Shown: one piece after another, positions 9,486 through 21,795 of the stretch
Position numbering within the stretch: the first letter of the stretch is position 1
How the letters are laid out: each line of letters opens with the position of its first letter
DNA from: Brachypterus glaber
Lineage: Eukaryota > Arthropoda > Insecta > Coleoptera > Kateretidae
DNA: 64,000 nt
Reading direction: 5' to 3'
Assembly: GCA_958510825.1 (NCBI GenBank)
Contig: OY294054.1
Span: 7,053,683-7,117,682 of the forward strand
Program-made: the position numbers and the translations under genes
Notes under the pieces: model-generated
What the model was told of the DNA's origin: nothing
The model's database searches: none
What the model saw: the letters and a program-made list of their open reading frames with translations, nothing else

Positions 9486-12466
9486 AATACACAAAGTGTA
9501 AGTAGGCTAAAATTATCTGACTATTTTCTTAAGTTTCAGTGAGATTATGGAGCTATTTTTGAGGTATTTATACTAATAACATTGTAAAGCAGGTTACATA
9601 GACAATTTCTCGGGCAATTTCAAGCTGTAGTTAAAAAAAATACATTTAAATAATATTGTACAGTAAATGAATAATGGTAAACAAAAGATATTACTTTTTT
9701 AAGAATAGTGCGTAGTTGTCACGTTTACTATTGTTAAAAAATGTTTATTTAGATTAATATTAACAAATAAGCTTGGTAAACAGTTTTTCATCATTTCTTT
9801 TCATCATTTGGTACTTTTTTTACACAAAAACATATTATTCTCATTTAGCCCAACTGCATTTTCGCGGTTCTTTCACACGTTTTTTTTGCAACAGATTTTT
9901 AAATCGCCTGAATTTTTTTTGTGCGTTCCTACATGCAAGTTAACCATATTGCTATTTTTTTTCTTAACCGGACCCTAGATTCAGCCCCCAGCTACCAAAA
10001 CATAAGCTTTTCAGAAAAGCCCTATTTTCTTAATTCTTGTATAACATTATTATGTAATTTTATGATTTTTTTTTATTTTAACCCATAGGGGGCGCTATGG
10101 TCAATTTTCCTTAAAAGAATATCTTTTTTGGAGAGAAAAATTCTAGAGGGGGCAACGATGTTCAGAAAAAAACATGATATATGCGTGAAACTATAGGTAT
10201 ACAACTTTTTAGTTCTATTTTCTATGCTGTTTCTACAGACTGACGATGTCCTCGCTTGCTAGATCAATTATAGTGAAGGACTGCGCTTATGTCACTTTCC
10301 CTGTGGTTTTTGACTAAATTTGGTCGATTGCATCTTATTGAAAACAAGTCGTCGCATTTTGGACAGATTTAACAAAATTTTGGAACTTTTATAATGTGCA
10401 CCCAATCCGAAAGTGATTTTTTTTGTATTTTGAATAAAAAAGCAGTTTTTTGCCATTTTATCGTTAACGTGATAATATCAAAATTTAAAAACTATTACTC
10501 AAAACTTATCTTTCACTAAAAAAAGGTTTCCTAATGTTTTTTTCTTTTATAAGCTAAGCGCCAAAACTAGGTCGACAAATTTTGGTAACTATGCAATTTT
10601 TATTAAAAAATATAAAAAGCTAATGTAGATAGATAGATAAGTTTATTGTTTTAAAAGAAATTACATTTCTTATAACAAAGCTGTGTTGTGTAAATTTTGA
10701 GTTAGACTACTAAGCATTGGTTACAATATTAAAGTGAGTATACAGTAAGTTGTGAACAGGAGATTATTCAGATAGTACAAAACTTCTTAATTTAAGACAA
10801 TTAATAATAAAAAATTGAAAAAAACTTTTGACGTGTGTCAATATCTTTTTAAATCTATCTCTATATTTTTACCAATTTTATACGATTTTACCCCAGTTTT
10901 TAATCTTTTTGTACTGTAATATTGTGTATTGCCCCTTGTTATTTATGCCATATTAAAATTAAATCCAAAATATGAGTGATGACTCAGATGAAGAATTCTT
11001 CTCAAAATATCCCAACTCACAACATTCAAGAAAAAAAATTAATGATTTTAAAGATAATATCCCATCACAAGACCTAAGAGAAGCTACCTCAAGCAAAACA
11101 AACTGTGTAAAAATGAAAAATAAAGTAATCGAATCAAAAAGTTATCCTATTACTGTGGATGATTCTTCACAAAGTTATTTAGTTGAAGGCAATAAGTATA
11201 ATTGTGACTTATGTAATAAATCCTTTAAGAATAATCATGGTTTGCAATGCCACAAGGGAAGAATACATCGATCCCAGAAAAATTTAAACAAAATAGAACC
11301 ACCTAATGAATTTGAAGATGTTAATCAACTACGTCTTCAACTAAGTAAGTTAAAATCTTATACAGTTATAATTAAAAGAATTCCTAAAGGAGCACGTTCT
11401 TCAGTTGCTCGACGATTAACATATCTTATACATAGATGTACCACACTCAACGATATAGTTTCCTGGGGAAACCTATTCCAATTTCCTTACACTGCTTTAA
11501 GATTACCAATGAAAAAAACAAAAGAAACATTAACAAATTTTGTTAAACAAAATTGCTTACAATTAACACAGGCTGAAAGTGTTTTTATTTCATCTAAAAA
11601 AAATACTAAGCATTCTACCTTAGAAAGCAGAGGAGTCAAAAGTTGGAGATGGTGATATTCGGGGTGCAATAAATATTTTGTCTTCCAGTGATACATTGGC
11701 ACCACAAAATCAGGATACTTTGGAACAATTTTAAAAAGTGCATAAAAAACCTGCAAACTTATATATTAGTATACAAGCATATGTACATGTTAACCTATCT
11801 GTGTAAACAGGAGACATTGTTTGTTTCCGCAAGTCGGATAAAAATTAAATTTCAATTCAAAACCGGGTAGATTTTCTGTTTTTTGCCTAAAACTTTTTTC
11901 GGTTTAATTTTTTTGAATTTTTCTTATTGTAATATACTTTTTTATGTAAAAATACACAAAAAAGTATCTGTGATGTAATATAGAAGAATTAACTGTTTTA
12001 AAGATAAAAAAGTAAATTTTTACGCATCAAGAAACAAAAATAAAAAATATACAAAGCCAAAAAAATTTTAGTAACAATAATAATAATACTTCATTTACGG
12101 CAGAGCCAGCTACTTACTTAAAAGTTATTTAACATTAAAAACCGAGAAAAATATTCACCTTGGTCAAAAAATCATTCCTAAGGAAGTTACTTCCTTTTAA
12201 ATTCCTGTTTGTAAAGGCATGGTGTATTTTAAGAATGGTTCATATAATTTTTTTCTCGGTTTTTAATGTTAAATAATCACCCGTTTTAATTGTATAAGGC
12301 TACAAGAAGGGTTAAATAGATTGTATGAATGGTGTGTTTTAAATGGAATGTGCTTGAATATTGAAAAATATAAAGTAATGCAATTTTCTAGAAGTCATAA
12401 TGCAATACAGTATACTTATAATATTAATGGCGTTTATCTTGAAAATGTCACGTTTATAAGAGATTT
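9086..12466 (+). repeat. 3,381-bp tandem unit, copy 2
   Basis: Same content and order as 5705-9085. Differences seen by eye are single bases, for example TTTATTTACGG at 8708 against TTCATTTACGG at 12090. Such high identity suggests a recent duplication or sequence homogenisation. Confidence 0.95.
10972..11730 (+). pseudogene. Captured REL-element 5' end, second copy
   Basis: Same 227-residue frame as at 7591, with the same 2-base loss and the same truncation point at GGAACAATT. The identity of both defects shows that capture and frameshift came before the 3,381-bp duplication. Confidence 0.85.
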
Positions 12467-12866
12467 AGGAATAACATGATCATTTATTAAGTTTTCAAAG
12501 ACATATTGATTTTCAAGTTAATAAATCTTTGAAGCTTTTGGGATTTTTGAAAAGAAATTTGAAAGATTTTAGGAATTTAAAATGTATAAAACAACTATAC
12601 TTTTCAATTGTAAGATCAAATTTAGAATTTTCATCAATTGTATGATCTCCATTCTATAATGAACAAAAACATAAAATTGAATGTGTTCAAAACCGATTTT
12701 TAAAAATTTTAAATTATAAGGCTGGTTTGCAGCTTCCTGATGTGTTTTCTGGTCGAATTTATTTTGAAATAAGTTCACTTGAGAATAGACGCAGGCCAAA
12801 ATGTCAGCCCTTCTTACATCCCGGAACATAATTAATAATTTTATTTACGAATTTAACGTGCTGTAA
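12294..12866 (+). pseudogene. LINE ORF2 C-terminal fragment with 2-bp deletion
   Basis: Same structure and same defects as 8913-9485, one unit (3,381 bp) downstream. Confidence 0.8.
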
Positions 12867-15054
12867 AATACACAAAGTGTAAGTAGGCTAAAATTATCTG
12901 ACTATTTTCTTAAGTTTCAGTGAGATTATGGAGCTATTTTTGAGGTATTTATACTAATAACATTGTAAAGCAGGTTACATAGACAATTTCTCGGGCAATT
13001 TCAAGCTGTAGTTAAAAAAAATACATTTAAATAATATTGTACAGTAAATGAATAATGGTAAACAAAAGATATTACTTTTTTAAGAATAGTGCGTAGTTGT
13101 CACGTTTACTATTGTTAAAAAATGTTTATTTAGATTAATATTAACAAATAAGCTTGGTAAACAGTTTTTCATCATTTCTTTTCATCATTTGGTACTTTTT
13201 TTACACAAAAACATATTATTCTCATTTAGCCCAACTGCATTTTCGCGGTTCTTTCACACGTTTTTTTTGCAACAGATTTTTAAATCGCCTGAATTTTTTT
13301 TGTGCGTTCCTACATGCAAGTTAACCATATTGCTATTTTTTTTCTTAACCGGACCCTAGATTCAGCCCCCAGCTACCAAAACATAAGCTTTTCAGAAAAG
13401 CCCTATTTTCTTAATTCTTGTATAACATTATTATGTAATTTTATGATTTTTTTTTATTTTAACCCATAGGGGGCGCTATGGTCAATTTTCCTTAAAAGAA
13501 TATCTTTTTTGGAGAGAAAAATTCTAGAGGGGGCAACGATGTTCAGAAAAAAACATGATATATGCGTGAAACTATAGGTATACAACTTTTTAGTTCTATT
13601 TTCTATGCTGTTTCTACAGACTGACGATGTCCTCGCTTGCTAGATCAATTATAGTGAAGGACTGCGCTTATGTCACTTTCCCTGTGGTTTTTGACTAAAT
13701 TTGGTCGATTGCATCTTATTGAAAACAAGTCGTCGCATTTTGGACAGATTTAACAAAATTTTGGAACTTTTATAATGTGCACCCAATCCGAAAGTGATTT
13801 TTTTTGTATTTTGAATAAAAAAGCAGTTTTTTGCCATTTTATCGTTAACGTGATAATATCCAAACGGTGCAATTCAAAAACAAAGCAAATGGCAATAGCT
13901 ATAGCCACTGAGCGTTAATGAGTTCGGTGAATTTCAGTTTTTGAGATTTATTTTTAACTGTCCCTGAAGAGTAGGAGGTGTCAAAAAATCCCGAATTTCT
14001 AAATCGAAAGCGTTCTCTGGCTCAAAAGTTTCTCCTTGGTAAAAAACGGTGGCCACTCAAAAATGAGTCAAATCTATTAATGTTTAGAGGTAGCTCAAAG
14101 CACTCAAACTTTGAAAAATATCGGTACCTGTTTTTCGGATAAAAACTAATTGTATATAAAATTAAGAAAATTTTGGAGGATTTCTTTTGTAATATTTAGA
14201 AACAATACTAGTTGGGAGAAACTAAAAATATATGGGGGGTATACCCTCTCCTCAAGTTAGAACATAAAAAAATCGCCAATTATTTGAGGATTTCGAGAAA
14301 ATTTAATTTTTGCAAATTTTAAAAAGTGCATAAAAAACCTGCAAACTTATATATTAGTATACAAGCATATGTACATGTTAACCTATCTGTGTAAACAGGA
14401 GACATTGTTTGTTTCCGCAAGTCGGATAAAAATTAAATTTCAATTCAAAACCGGGTAGATTTTCTGTTTTTTGCCTAAAACTTTTTTCGGTTTAATTTTT
14501 TTGAATTTTTCTTATTGTAATATACTTTTTTATGTAAAAATACACAAAAAAGTATCTGTGATGTAATATAGAAGAATTAACTGTTTTAAAGATAAAAAAG
14601 TAAATTTTTACGCATCAAGAAACAAAAATAAAAAATATACAAAGCCAAAAAAATTTTAGTAACAATAATAATAATACTTTATTTACGGCAGAGCCAGCTA
14701 CTTACTTAAAAGTTATTTAACATTAAAAACCGAGAAAAATATTCACCTTGGTCAAAAAATCATTCCTAAGGAAGTTACTTCCTTTTAAATTCCTGTTTGT
14801 AAAGGCATGGTGTATTTTAAGAATGGTTCATATAATTTTTTTCTCGGTTTTTAATGTTAAATAATCACCCGTTTTAATTGTATAAGGCTACAAGAAGGGT
14901 TAAATAGATTGTATGAATGGTGTGTTTTAAATGGAATGTGCTTGAATATTGAAAAATATAAAGTAATGCAATTTTCTAGAAGTCATAATGCAATACAGTA
15001 TACTTATAATATTAATGGCGTTTATCTTGAAAATGTCACGTTTATAAGAGATTT
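12467..15054 (+). repeat. 2,588-bp array unit (transition unit)
   Basis: From 12467 to about 13860 it matches the 3,381-bp unit. At 13861 the captured REL 5' end is missing and a ~465-bp segment beginning CAAACGGTGCAATTC takes its place up to about 14324, where array sequence TTTTAAAAAGTGC resumes. It is 11 bp longer than the 2,577-bp units, because it keeps TTAACG in ATCGTTAACGTGAT and other short indels. Confidence 0.9.
13861..14324 (+). repeat. Alternative ~465-bp segment of the short array unit
   Basis: Present in every ~2.58-kb unit (13861, ~16438, ~27688, ~30265) and absent from the 3,381-bp units, where the REL 5' end occupies the same slot. It contains CTGTCCCTGAAGAGTAGGAG and GGGGGGTATACCCTCTCC, an imperfect inverted stretch. 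No ORF longer than background or known motif was recognised. Confidence 0.8.
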
Positions 15055-15451
15055 AGGAATAACATATGATCATTTATTAAGTTTTCAAAGACATATTGAT
15101 TTTCAAGTTAATAAATCTTTGAAGCTTTTGGGATTTTTGAAAAGAAATTTGAAAGATTTTAGGAATTTAAAATGTATAAAACAACTATACTTTTCAATTG
15201 TAAGATCAAATTTAGAATTTTCATCAATTGTATGATCTCCATTCTATAATGAACAAAAACATAAAATTGAATGTGTTCAAAACCGATTTTTAAAAATTTT
15301 AAATTATAAGGCTGGTTTGCAGCTTCCTGATGTGTTTTCTGGTCGAATTTATTTTGAAATAAGTTCACTTGAGAATAGACGCAGGCCAAAATGTCAGCCC
15401 TTACATCCCGGAACAATTAATAATTTTATTTACGAATTTAACGTGCTGTAA
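14881..15451 (+). pseudogene. LINE ORF2 C-terminal fragment, longest frame
   Basis: One reading frame runs from the CTACAAGAAGG at 14887 to the natural stop TAA at 15449-15451. It is interrupted only by TGA at about 15232, where homologous proteins would usually have tryptophan. It encodes the region after the RT active site: WCVLNGMCLNIEKYKVMQFS, then VTFIRDLGITYDHLLSFQRH, then NRFLKILNYKAG. This order (thumb, a C-terminal conserved block, then a short tail) is typical of Jockey/CR1/I-group LINEs. The clade is not assigned. The RT palm and endonuclease are missing. The 85-residue minus-strand ORF over its 3' half is a shadow. Confidence 0.85.
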
Positions 15452-17631
15452 AATACACAATGTGTAAGTAGGCTAAAATTATCTGACTATTTTCTTAAGT
15501 TTCAGTGAGATTATGGAGCTATTTTTGAGGTATTTATACTAATAACATTGTAAAGCAGGTTACATAGACAATTTCTCGGGCAATTTCAAGCTGTAGTTAA
15601 AAAAAATACATTTAAATAATATTGTACAGTAAATGAATAATGGTAAACAAAAGATATTACTTTTTTAAGAATAGTGCGTAGTTGTCACGTTTACTATTGT
15701 TAAAAAATGTTTATTTAGATTAATATTAACAAATAAGCTTGGTAAACAGTTTTTCATCATTTCTTTTCATCATTTGGTACTTTTTTTACACAAAAACATA
15801 TTATTCTCATTTAGCCCAACTGCATTTTCGCGGTTCTTTCACACGTTTTTTTTGCAACAGATTTTTAAATCGCCTGAATTTTTTTTGTGCGTTCCTACAT
15901 GCAAGTTAACCATATTGCTATTTTTTTTCTTAACCGGACCCTAGATTCAGCCCCCAGCTACCAAAACATAAGCTTTTCAGAAAAGCCCTATTTTCTTAAT
16001 TCTTGTATAACATTATTATGTAATTTTATGATTTTTTTTTATTTTAACCCATAGGGGGCGCTATGGTCAATTTTCCTTAAAAGAATATCTTTTTTGGAGA
16101 GAAAAATTCTAGAGGGGGCAACGATGTTCAGAAAAAAACATGATATATGCGTGAAACTATAGGTATACAACTTTTTAGTTCTATTTTCTATGCTGTTTCT
16201 ACAGACTGACGATGTCCTCGCTTGCTAGATCAATTATAGTGAAGGACTGCGCTTATGTCACTTTCCCTGTGGTTTTTGACTAAATTTGGTCGATTGCATC
16301 TTATTGAAAACAAGTCGTCGCATTTTGGACAGATTTAACAAAATTTTGGAACTTTTATAATGTGCACCCAATCCGAAAGTGATTTTTTTTGTATTTTGAA
16401 TAAAAAAGCAGTTTTTTGCCATTTTATCGTGATAATATCCAAACGGTGCAATTCAAAAACAAAGCAAATGGCAATAGCTATAGCCACTGAGCGTTAATGA
16501 GTTCGGTGAATTTCAGTTTTTGGGATTTATTTTTAACTGTCCCTGAAGAGTAGGAGGTGTCAAAAAATCCCGAATTTCTAAATCGAAAGCGTTCTCTGGC
16601 TCAAAAGTTTCTCCTTGGTAAAAAACGGTGGCCACTCAAAAATGAGTCAAATCAATTAATGTTTAGAGGTAGCTCAAAGCACTCAAACTTTGAAAAATAT
16701 CGGTACCTGTTTTTCGGATAAAAACTAATTGTATATAAAATTAAGAAAATTTTGGAGGATTTCTTTTGTAATATTTAGAAACAATACTAGTTGGGAGAAA
16801 CTAAAAATATATGGGGGGTATACCCTCTCCTCAAGTTAGAACATAAAAAAATCGCCAATTATTTGAGGATTTCGAGAAAATTTAATTTTTGCAAATTTTA
16901 AAAAGTGCATAAAAAACCTGCAAACTTATATATTAGTATACAAGCATATGTACATGTTAACCTATCTGTGTAAACAGGAGACATTGTTTGTTTCCGCAAG
17001 TCGGATAAAAATTAAATTTCAATTCAAAACCGGGTAGATTTTCTGTTTTTTGCCTAAAACTTTTTTCGGTTTAATTTTTTTGAATTTTTCTTATTGTAAT
17101 ATACTTTTTTATGTAAAAATACACAAAAAAGTATCTGTGATGTAATATAGAAGAATTAACTGTTTTAAAGATAAAAAAGTAAATTTTTACGCATCAAGAA
17201 ACAAAAATAAAAAATATACAAAGACAAAAAAATTTTAGTAACAATAATAATAATACTTTATTTACGGCAGAGCCAGCTACTTACTTAAAAGTTATTTAAC
17301 ATTAAAAACCGAGAAAAATATTCACTGGTCAAAAAATAATTCCTAAGGAAGTTACTTCCTTTTAAATTCCTGTTTGTAAAGGCATGGTGTATTTTAAGAA
17401 TGGTTCATATAATTTTTTTCTCGGTTTTTAATGTTAAATAATCACCCGTTTTAATTGTATAAGGCTACAAGAAGGGTTAAATAGATTGTATGAATGGTGT
17501 GTTTTAAATGGAATGTGCTTGAATATTGAAAAATATAAAGTAATGCAATTTTCTAGAAGTCATAATGCAATACAGTATACTTATAATATTAATGGCGTTT
17601 ATCTTGAAAATGTCACGTTTATAAGAGATTT
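15055..17631 (+). repeat. 2,577-bp array unit
   Basis: LINE tail, non-coding core, the ~465-bp segment, and the diverged fold-back relative. Variants shared with 28882-31458, such as AAAGACAAAA at about 17220 and TTCACTGGTC at about 17321, tie this unit to that copy, 13,827 bp away. Confidence 0.95.
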
Positions 17632-18031
17632 AGGAATAACATATGATCATTTATTAAGTTTTCAAAGACATATTGATTTTCAAGTTAATAAATCTTTGAA
17701 GCTTTTGGGATTTTTGAAAAGAAATTTGAAAGATTTTAGGAATTTAAAATGTATAAAACAACTATACTTTTCAATTGTAAGATCAAATTTAGAATTTTCA
17801 TCAATTGTATGATCTCCATTCTATAATGAACAAAAACATAAAATTGAATGTGTTCAAAACCGATTTTTAAAAATTTTAAATTATAAGGCTGGTTTGCAGC
17901 TTCCTGATGTGTTTTCTGGTCGAATTTATTTTGAAATAAGTTCACTTGAGAATAGACGCAGGCCAAAATGTCAGCCCTTCTTACATCCCGGAACAATTAA
18001 TAATTTTATTTACGAATTTAACGTGCTGTAA
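17458..18031 (+). pseudogene. LINE ORF2 C-terminal fragment
   Basis: Same frame and same TGA as 14881-15451. It differs by CCCTTCTTACATCC against CCCTTACATCC (3 bases) just before the C-terminus and ends at the TAA at 18031. Confidence 0.85.
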
Positions 18032-19174
18032 AATACACAATGTGTAAGTAGGCTAAAATTATCTGACTATTTTCTTAAGTTTCAGTGAGATTATGGAGCT
18101 ATTTTTGAGGTATTTATACTAATAACATTGTAAAGCAGGTTACATAGACAATTTCTCGGGCAATTTCAAGCTGTAGTTAAAAAAAATACATTTAAATAAT
18201 ATTGTACAGTAAATGAATAATGGTAAACAAAAGATATTACTTTTTTAAGAATAGTGCGTAGTTGTCACGTTTACTATTGTTAAAAAATGTTTATTTAGAT
18301 TAATATTAACAAATAAGCTTGGTAAACAGTTTTTCATCATTTCTTTTCATCATTTGGTACTTTTTTTACACAAAAACATATTATTCTCATTTAGCCCAAC
18401 TGCATTTTCGCGGTTCTTTCACACGTTTTTTTTGCAACAGATTTTTAAATCGCCTGAATTTTTTTTGTGCGTTCCTACATGCAAGTTAACCATATTGCTA
18501 TTTTTTTTCTTAACCGGACCCTAGATTCAGCCCCCAGCTACCAAAACATAAGCTTTTCAGAAAAGCCCTATTTTCTTAATTCTTGTATAACATTATTATG
18601 TAATTTTATGATTTTTTTTTATTTTAACCCATAGGGGGCGCTATGGTCAATTTTCCTTAAAAGAATATCTTTTTTGGAGAGAAAAATTCTAGAGGGGGCA
18701 ACGATGTTCAGAAAAAAACATGATATATGCGTGAAACTATAGGTATACAACTTTTTAGTTCTATTTTCTATGCTGTTTCTACAGACTGACGATGTCCTCG
18801 CTTGCTAGATCAATTATAGTGAAGGACTGCGCTTATGTCACTTTCCCTGTGGTTTTTGACTAAATTTGGTCGATTGCATCTTATTGAAAACAAGTCGTCG
18901 CATTTTGGACAGATTTAACAAAATTTTGGAACTTTTATAATGTGCACCCAATCCGAAAGTGATTTTTTTTGTATTTTGAATAAAAAAGCAGTTTTTTGCC
19001 ATTTTATCGTTAACGTGATAATATTATCAAAATTTAAAAACTATTACTCAAAACTTATCTTTCACTAAAAAAAGGTTTCCTAATGTTTTTTTCTTTTATA
19101 AGCTAAGCGCCAAAACTAGGTCGACAAATTTTGGTAACTATGCAATTTTTATTAAAAAATATAAAAAGCTAATG
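17632..19174 (+). repeat. Partial array unit leading into the REL element
   Basis: LINE tail and core run on through ATTATCAAAATTTAAAAACT (about 19022) and CTAAGCGCCAAAACTAGG (about 19101) to the REL 5' end near TAGATAGATAGATA (19175). The older copy at 51105-52080 also contains the region up to this point, so the true REL boundary lies at or just after it and not at 19022. Confidence 0.8.
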
Positions 19175-19493
19175 TAGATAGATAGATAAGTTTATTGTTA
19201 AGCTGTGTTGTGTAAATTTTGAGTTAGACTACTAAGCATTGGTTACAATATTAAAGTGAGTATACAGTAAGTTGTGAACAGGAGATTATTCAGATAGTAC
19301 AAAACTTCTTAATTTAAGACAATTAATAATAAAAAATTGAAAAAAACTTTTGACGTGTGTCAATATCTTTTTAAATCTATCTCTATATTTTTACCAATTT
19401 TATACGATTTTACCCCAGTTTTTAATCTTTTTGTACTGTAATATTGTGTATTGCCCCTTGTTATTTATGCCATATTAAAATTAAATCCAAAAT

Positions 19494-20338
19494 ATGAGTG
19501 ATGACTCAGATGAAGAATTCTTCTCAAAATATCCCAACATTCAAGAAAAAAAATTAATGATTTTAAAGATAATATCCCATCACAAGACCTAAGAGAAGCT
19601 ACCTCAAGCAAAACAAACTGTGTAAAAATGAAAAATAAAGTAATCGAATCAAAAAGTTATCCTATTACTGTGGATGATTCTTCACAAAGTTATTTAGTTG
19701 AAGGCAATAAGTATAATTGTGACTTATGTAATAAATCCTTTAAGAATAATCATGGTTTGCAATGCCACAAGGGAAGAATACATCGATCCCAGAAAAATTT
19801 AAACAAAATAGAACCACCTAATGAATTTGAAGATGTTAATCAACTACGTCTTCAACTAAGTAAGTTAAAATCTTATACAGTTATAATTAAAAGAATTCCT
19901 AAAGGAGCACGTTCTTCAGTTGCTCGACGATTAACATATCTTATACATAGATGTACCACACTCAACGATATAGTTTCCTGGGGAAACCTATTCCAATTTC
20001 CTTACACTGCTTTAAGATTACCAATGAAAAAAACAAAAGAAACATTAACAAATTTTGTTAAACAAAATTGCTTACAATTAACACAGGCTGAAAGTGTTTT
20101 TATTTCATCTAAAAAAAATACTAAGCATTCTACCTTAGAAAGCAGAGTAGAGTCAAAAGTTGGAGATGGTGATATTCGGGGTGCAATAAATATTTTGTCT
20201 TCCAGTGATACATTGGCACCACAAAATCAGGATACTTTGGAACAATTAAAAACTAAACACCCCAAACCTTCTAGAATGTTGCAGTTTCCACAGCCAGTAC
20301 CCATTTTGGAAGATTTTAACGTTGACGAGGAAAGTTAG
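19494..20338 (+). pseudogene. REL element N-terminal region, C2H2 finger (copy A)
   Basis: The natural start is ATG 19494 (MSDDSDEEFF). An 8-base loss near 19537 (CCCAACATTC where other copies read CCCAACTCACAACATTC) shifts the frame, and the intact frame is picked up again from Met 19628. It contains the single C2H2 finger, a basic region and a serine-rich linker, and keeps AGCAGAGTAGAGTC, so it reads past the truncation seen in the array copies. It ends at TAG 20336, where a 1-base shift separates it from the RT frame. Copy B shares that shift, so it predates the duplication. Confidence 0.85.
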
Positions 20339-21795
20339 AGCTGCAATTCAAAACTTTCCTAACTGGTCTGCTGGAGGAATTGACGGATTACGCCCTCAGC
20401 ATTTAAAAGATTTAACTTCACTTAATCTTGGAGAGGATGGATCAAAACTTTTGTCTTCTTTGACTAGACTTATCAATTTAATGTTGTCTGGAAAAATAAA
20501 TTATAAAGTTACACGAATTTTTTATGGAGCCTCGCTTATTGCACTTCGAAAAAAAGATGGTGGTATTCGGCCTATTGCTGTTGGTACAACCTTAAGAAGA
20601 ATAGCAGCTAAGTTAGCGTGTAACTTAGTTCGAGAGCGTTGGAATACCTTCGTCCAGTTCAGGTTGGGTTTGGTACTAAAGGTGGTTGTGAAACTGTGGT
20701 TCATGCGGTTAGAAGCTTCGATAAAAACAAATTTACTAATAAAATCGTGCTTAAAATTGATTTTAAGAACGCATTTAATTCCATTGAAAGAGACGTAATG
20801 CTACAAGAAGTTTTTACCATGACTCCGAATATATTCCCTTTTTTGTCTCAATGCTGCAAGAATATTTCTTATTTGTGTTACGGAGATGATACCATTTTGT
20901 CTGAAGTCGGTGCTCAGCAAGGAGATCCTGCTGGTCCAATGCTTTTCTGTATGGCTATTCAGCCTATAATTTCTAAATTAACCTCCGAACTTAACGCCTG
21001 GTACCTTGATGATGGAACTTTAGGGGGAACTCCAGACGCAGTTCTTTTAAATTTTAATAAGTTAATAGAAAGGTGTAATCATTTGGGATTACAAATTAAT
21101 CCTGATAAATGTGAAATATATTTTTGTTCGAACTACGACAATTCAGTATTACAAGGTTTTCAAGTTCTATCGCCAGGAATCCGTGTGGTCACTAAGGATC
21201 TTTTGCTATTGGGAGCACCTTTAGTTTCAGAAGCTACTGAACCAACTTTGGATAAAAAACTGTCAGAATTAAAACTTCTCGTCGATAGTCTTGAGTCAAT
21301 TAATGCGCATGTTGCATTTTATCTTCTTCAACATTGCCTAGCCATTCCAAAGCTTACCTATATTCTGAGGACCACGCCTCTTTATAATTTTAAAATAAAA
21401 TAAGTTTGATGAAGAAATCTTTAAAAGTCTGGAAAAAATCGTCAATATTAGGATGAACGAAACTCAAACTAAAGTGGCATCTTTACCTGTTAAAGAAGGA
21501 GGTCTTGGAATAAGAATGGTGAAAGACATATATTTACCAGCTTTTCTTTCTTCCGTTAACTCTGTATCTGGATTTGCCCTTTCTTTACTGTTTCCTGGAT
21601 CAGTGGTTATGAGGAAACTAGAAGTCTGGAATAACCTTAATTCAAATAAAGTTCCCGATGATCCTTGCCTTCAAAAAAATTGGGACATCATCAACATAGA
21701 TAGAATTTCTAAAAACCTTCCATTAAGTTCAGATGTTGATAAAGCAAGATTTTTGGCTGGCAAGTCTTCTTTCTCTGGAGCTTGGTTAAATGCGC
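20322..21795 (+). pseudogene. REL element reverse transcriptase (copy A), frameshifted
   Basis: Three overlapping frames (20322-20798, 20639-21403, 21453-21795) together cover one RT. Seen in order: GGIDGLRPQHLKDL, ALRKKDGGIRPIAVG, motif A LKIDFKNAFN (Asp at residue 41 of the second frame), motif B GAQQGDPAGP (91-100), motif C YLDD (122-125) and GLQINPDKCEI. The thumb region continues to GAWLNAL, where the Bel element interrupts the codon series. Shifts lie near 20640 (TGGAATACC; copy B reads TGGAGAATACC, a different length) and near 21395. The catalytic aspartates are intact, but the enzyme cannot be made. Confidence 0.85.

Larger units (their letters stand above)
19175..21795 (+). mobile_element. 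REL-type non-LTR retrotransposon, 5' two thirds (copy A)
   Basis: The 5' UTR starts near TAGATAGATAGATAAG. It is followed by the zinc-finger/RT open frame, cut at 21795 by a Bel/Pao element. The missing C-terminus lies beyond the Bel 3' LTR, at 37070 in Z' and 46845 in Z. The organisation of N-terminal C2H2 finger, central RT and C-terminal CCHC plus restriction-like endonuclease is that of the R2/NeSL/Hero group. I cannot assign the clade. No 28S rDNA is visible at either flank. Confidence 0.85.

Noticed and set aside
19175..21795. Classification of the REL element as R2 proper
   Set aside because: The domain order fits the R2/NeSL/Hero group, but there is no 28S target, and the RT signature (GGIDGLRPQHL, YLDDGTLGG) is not one I can tie to R2 itself.
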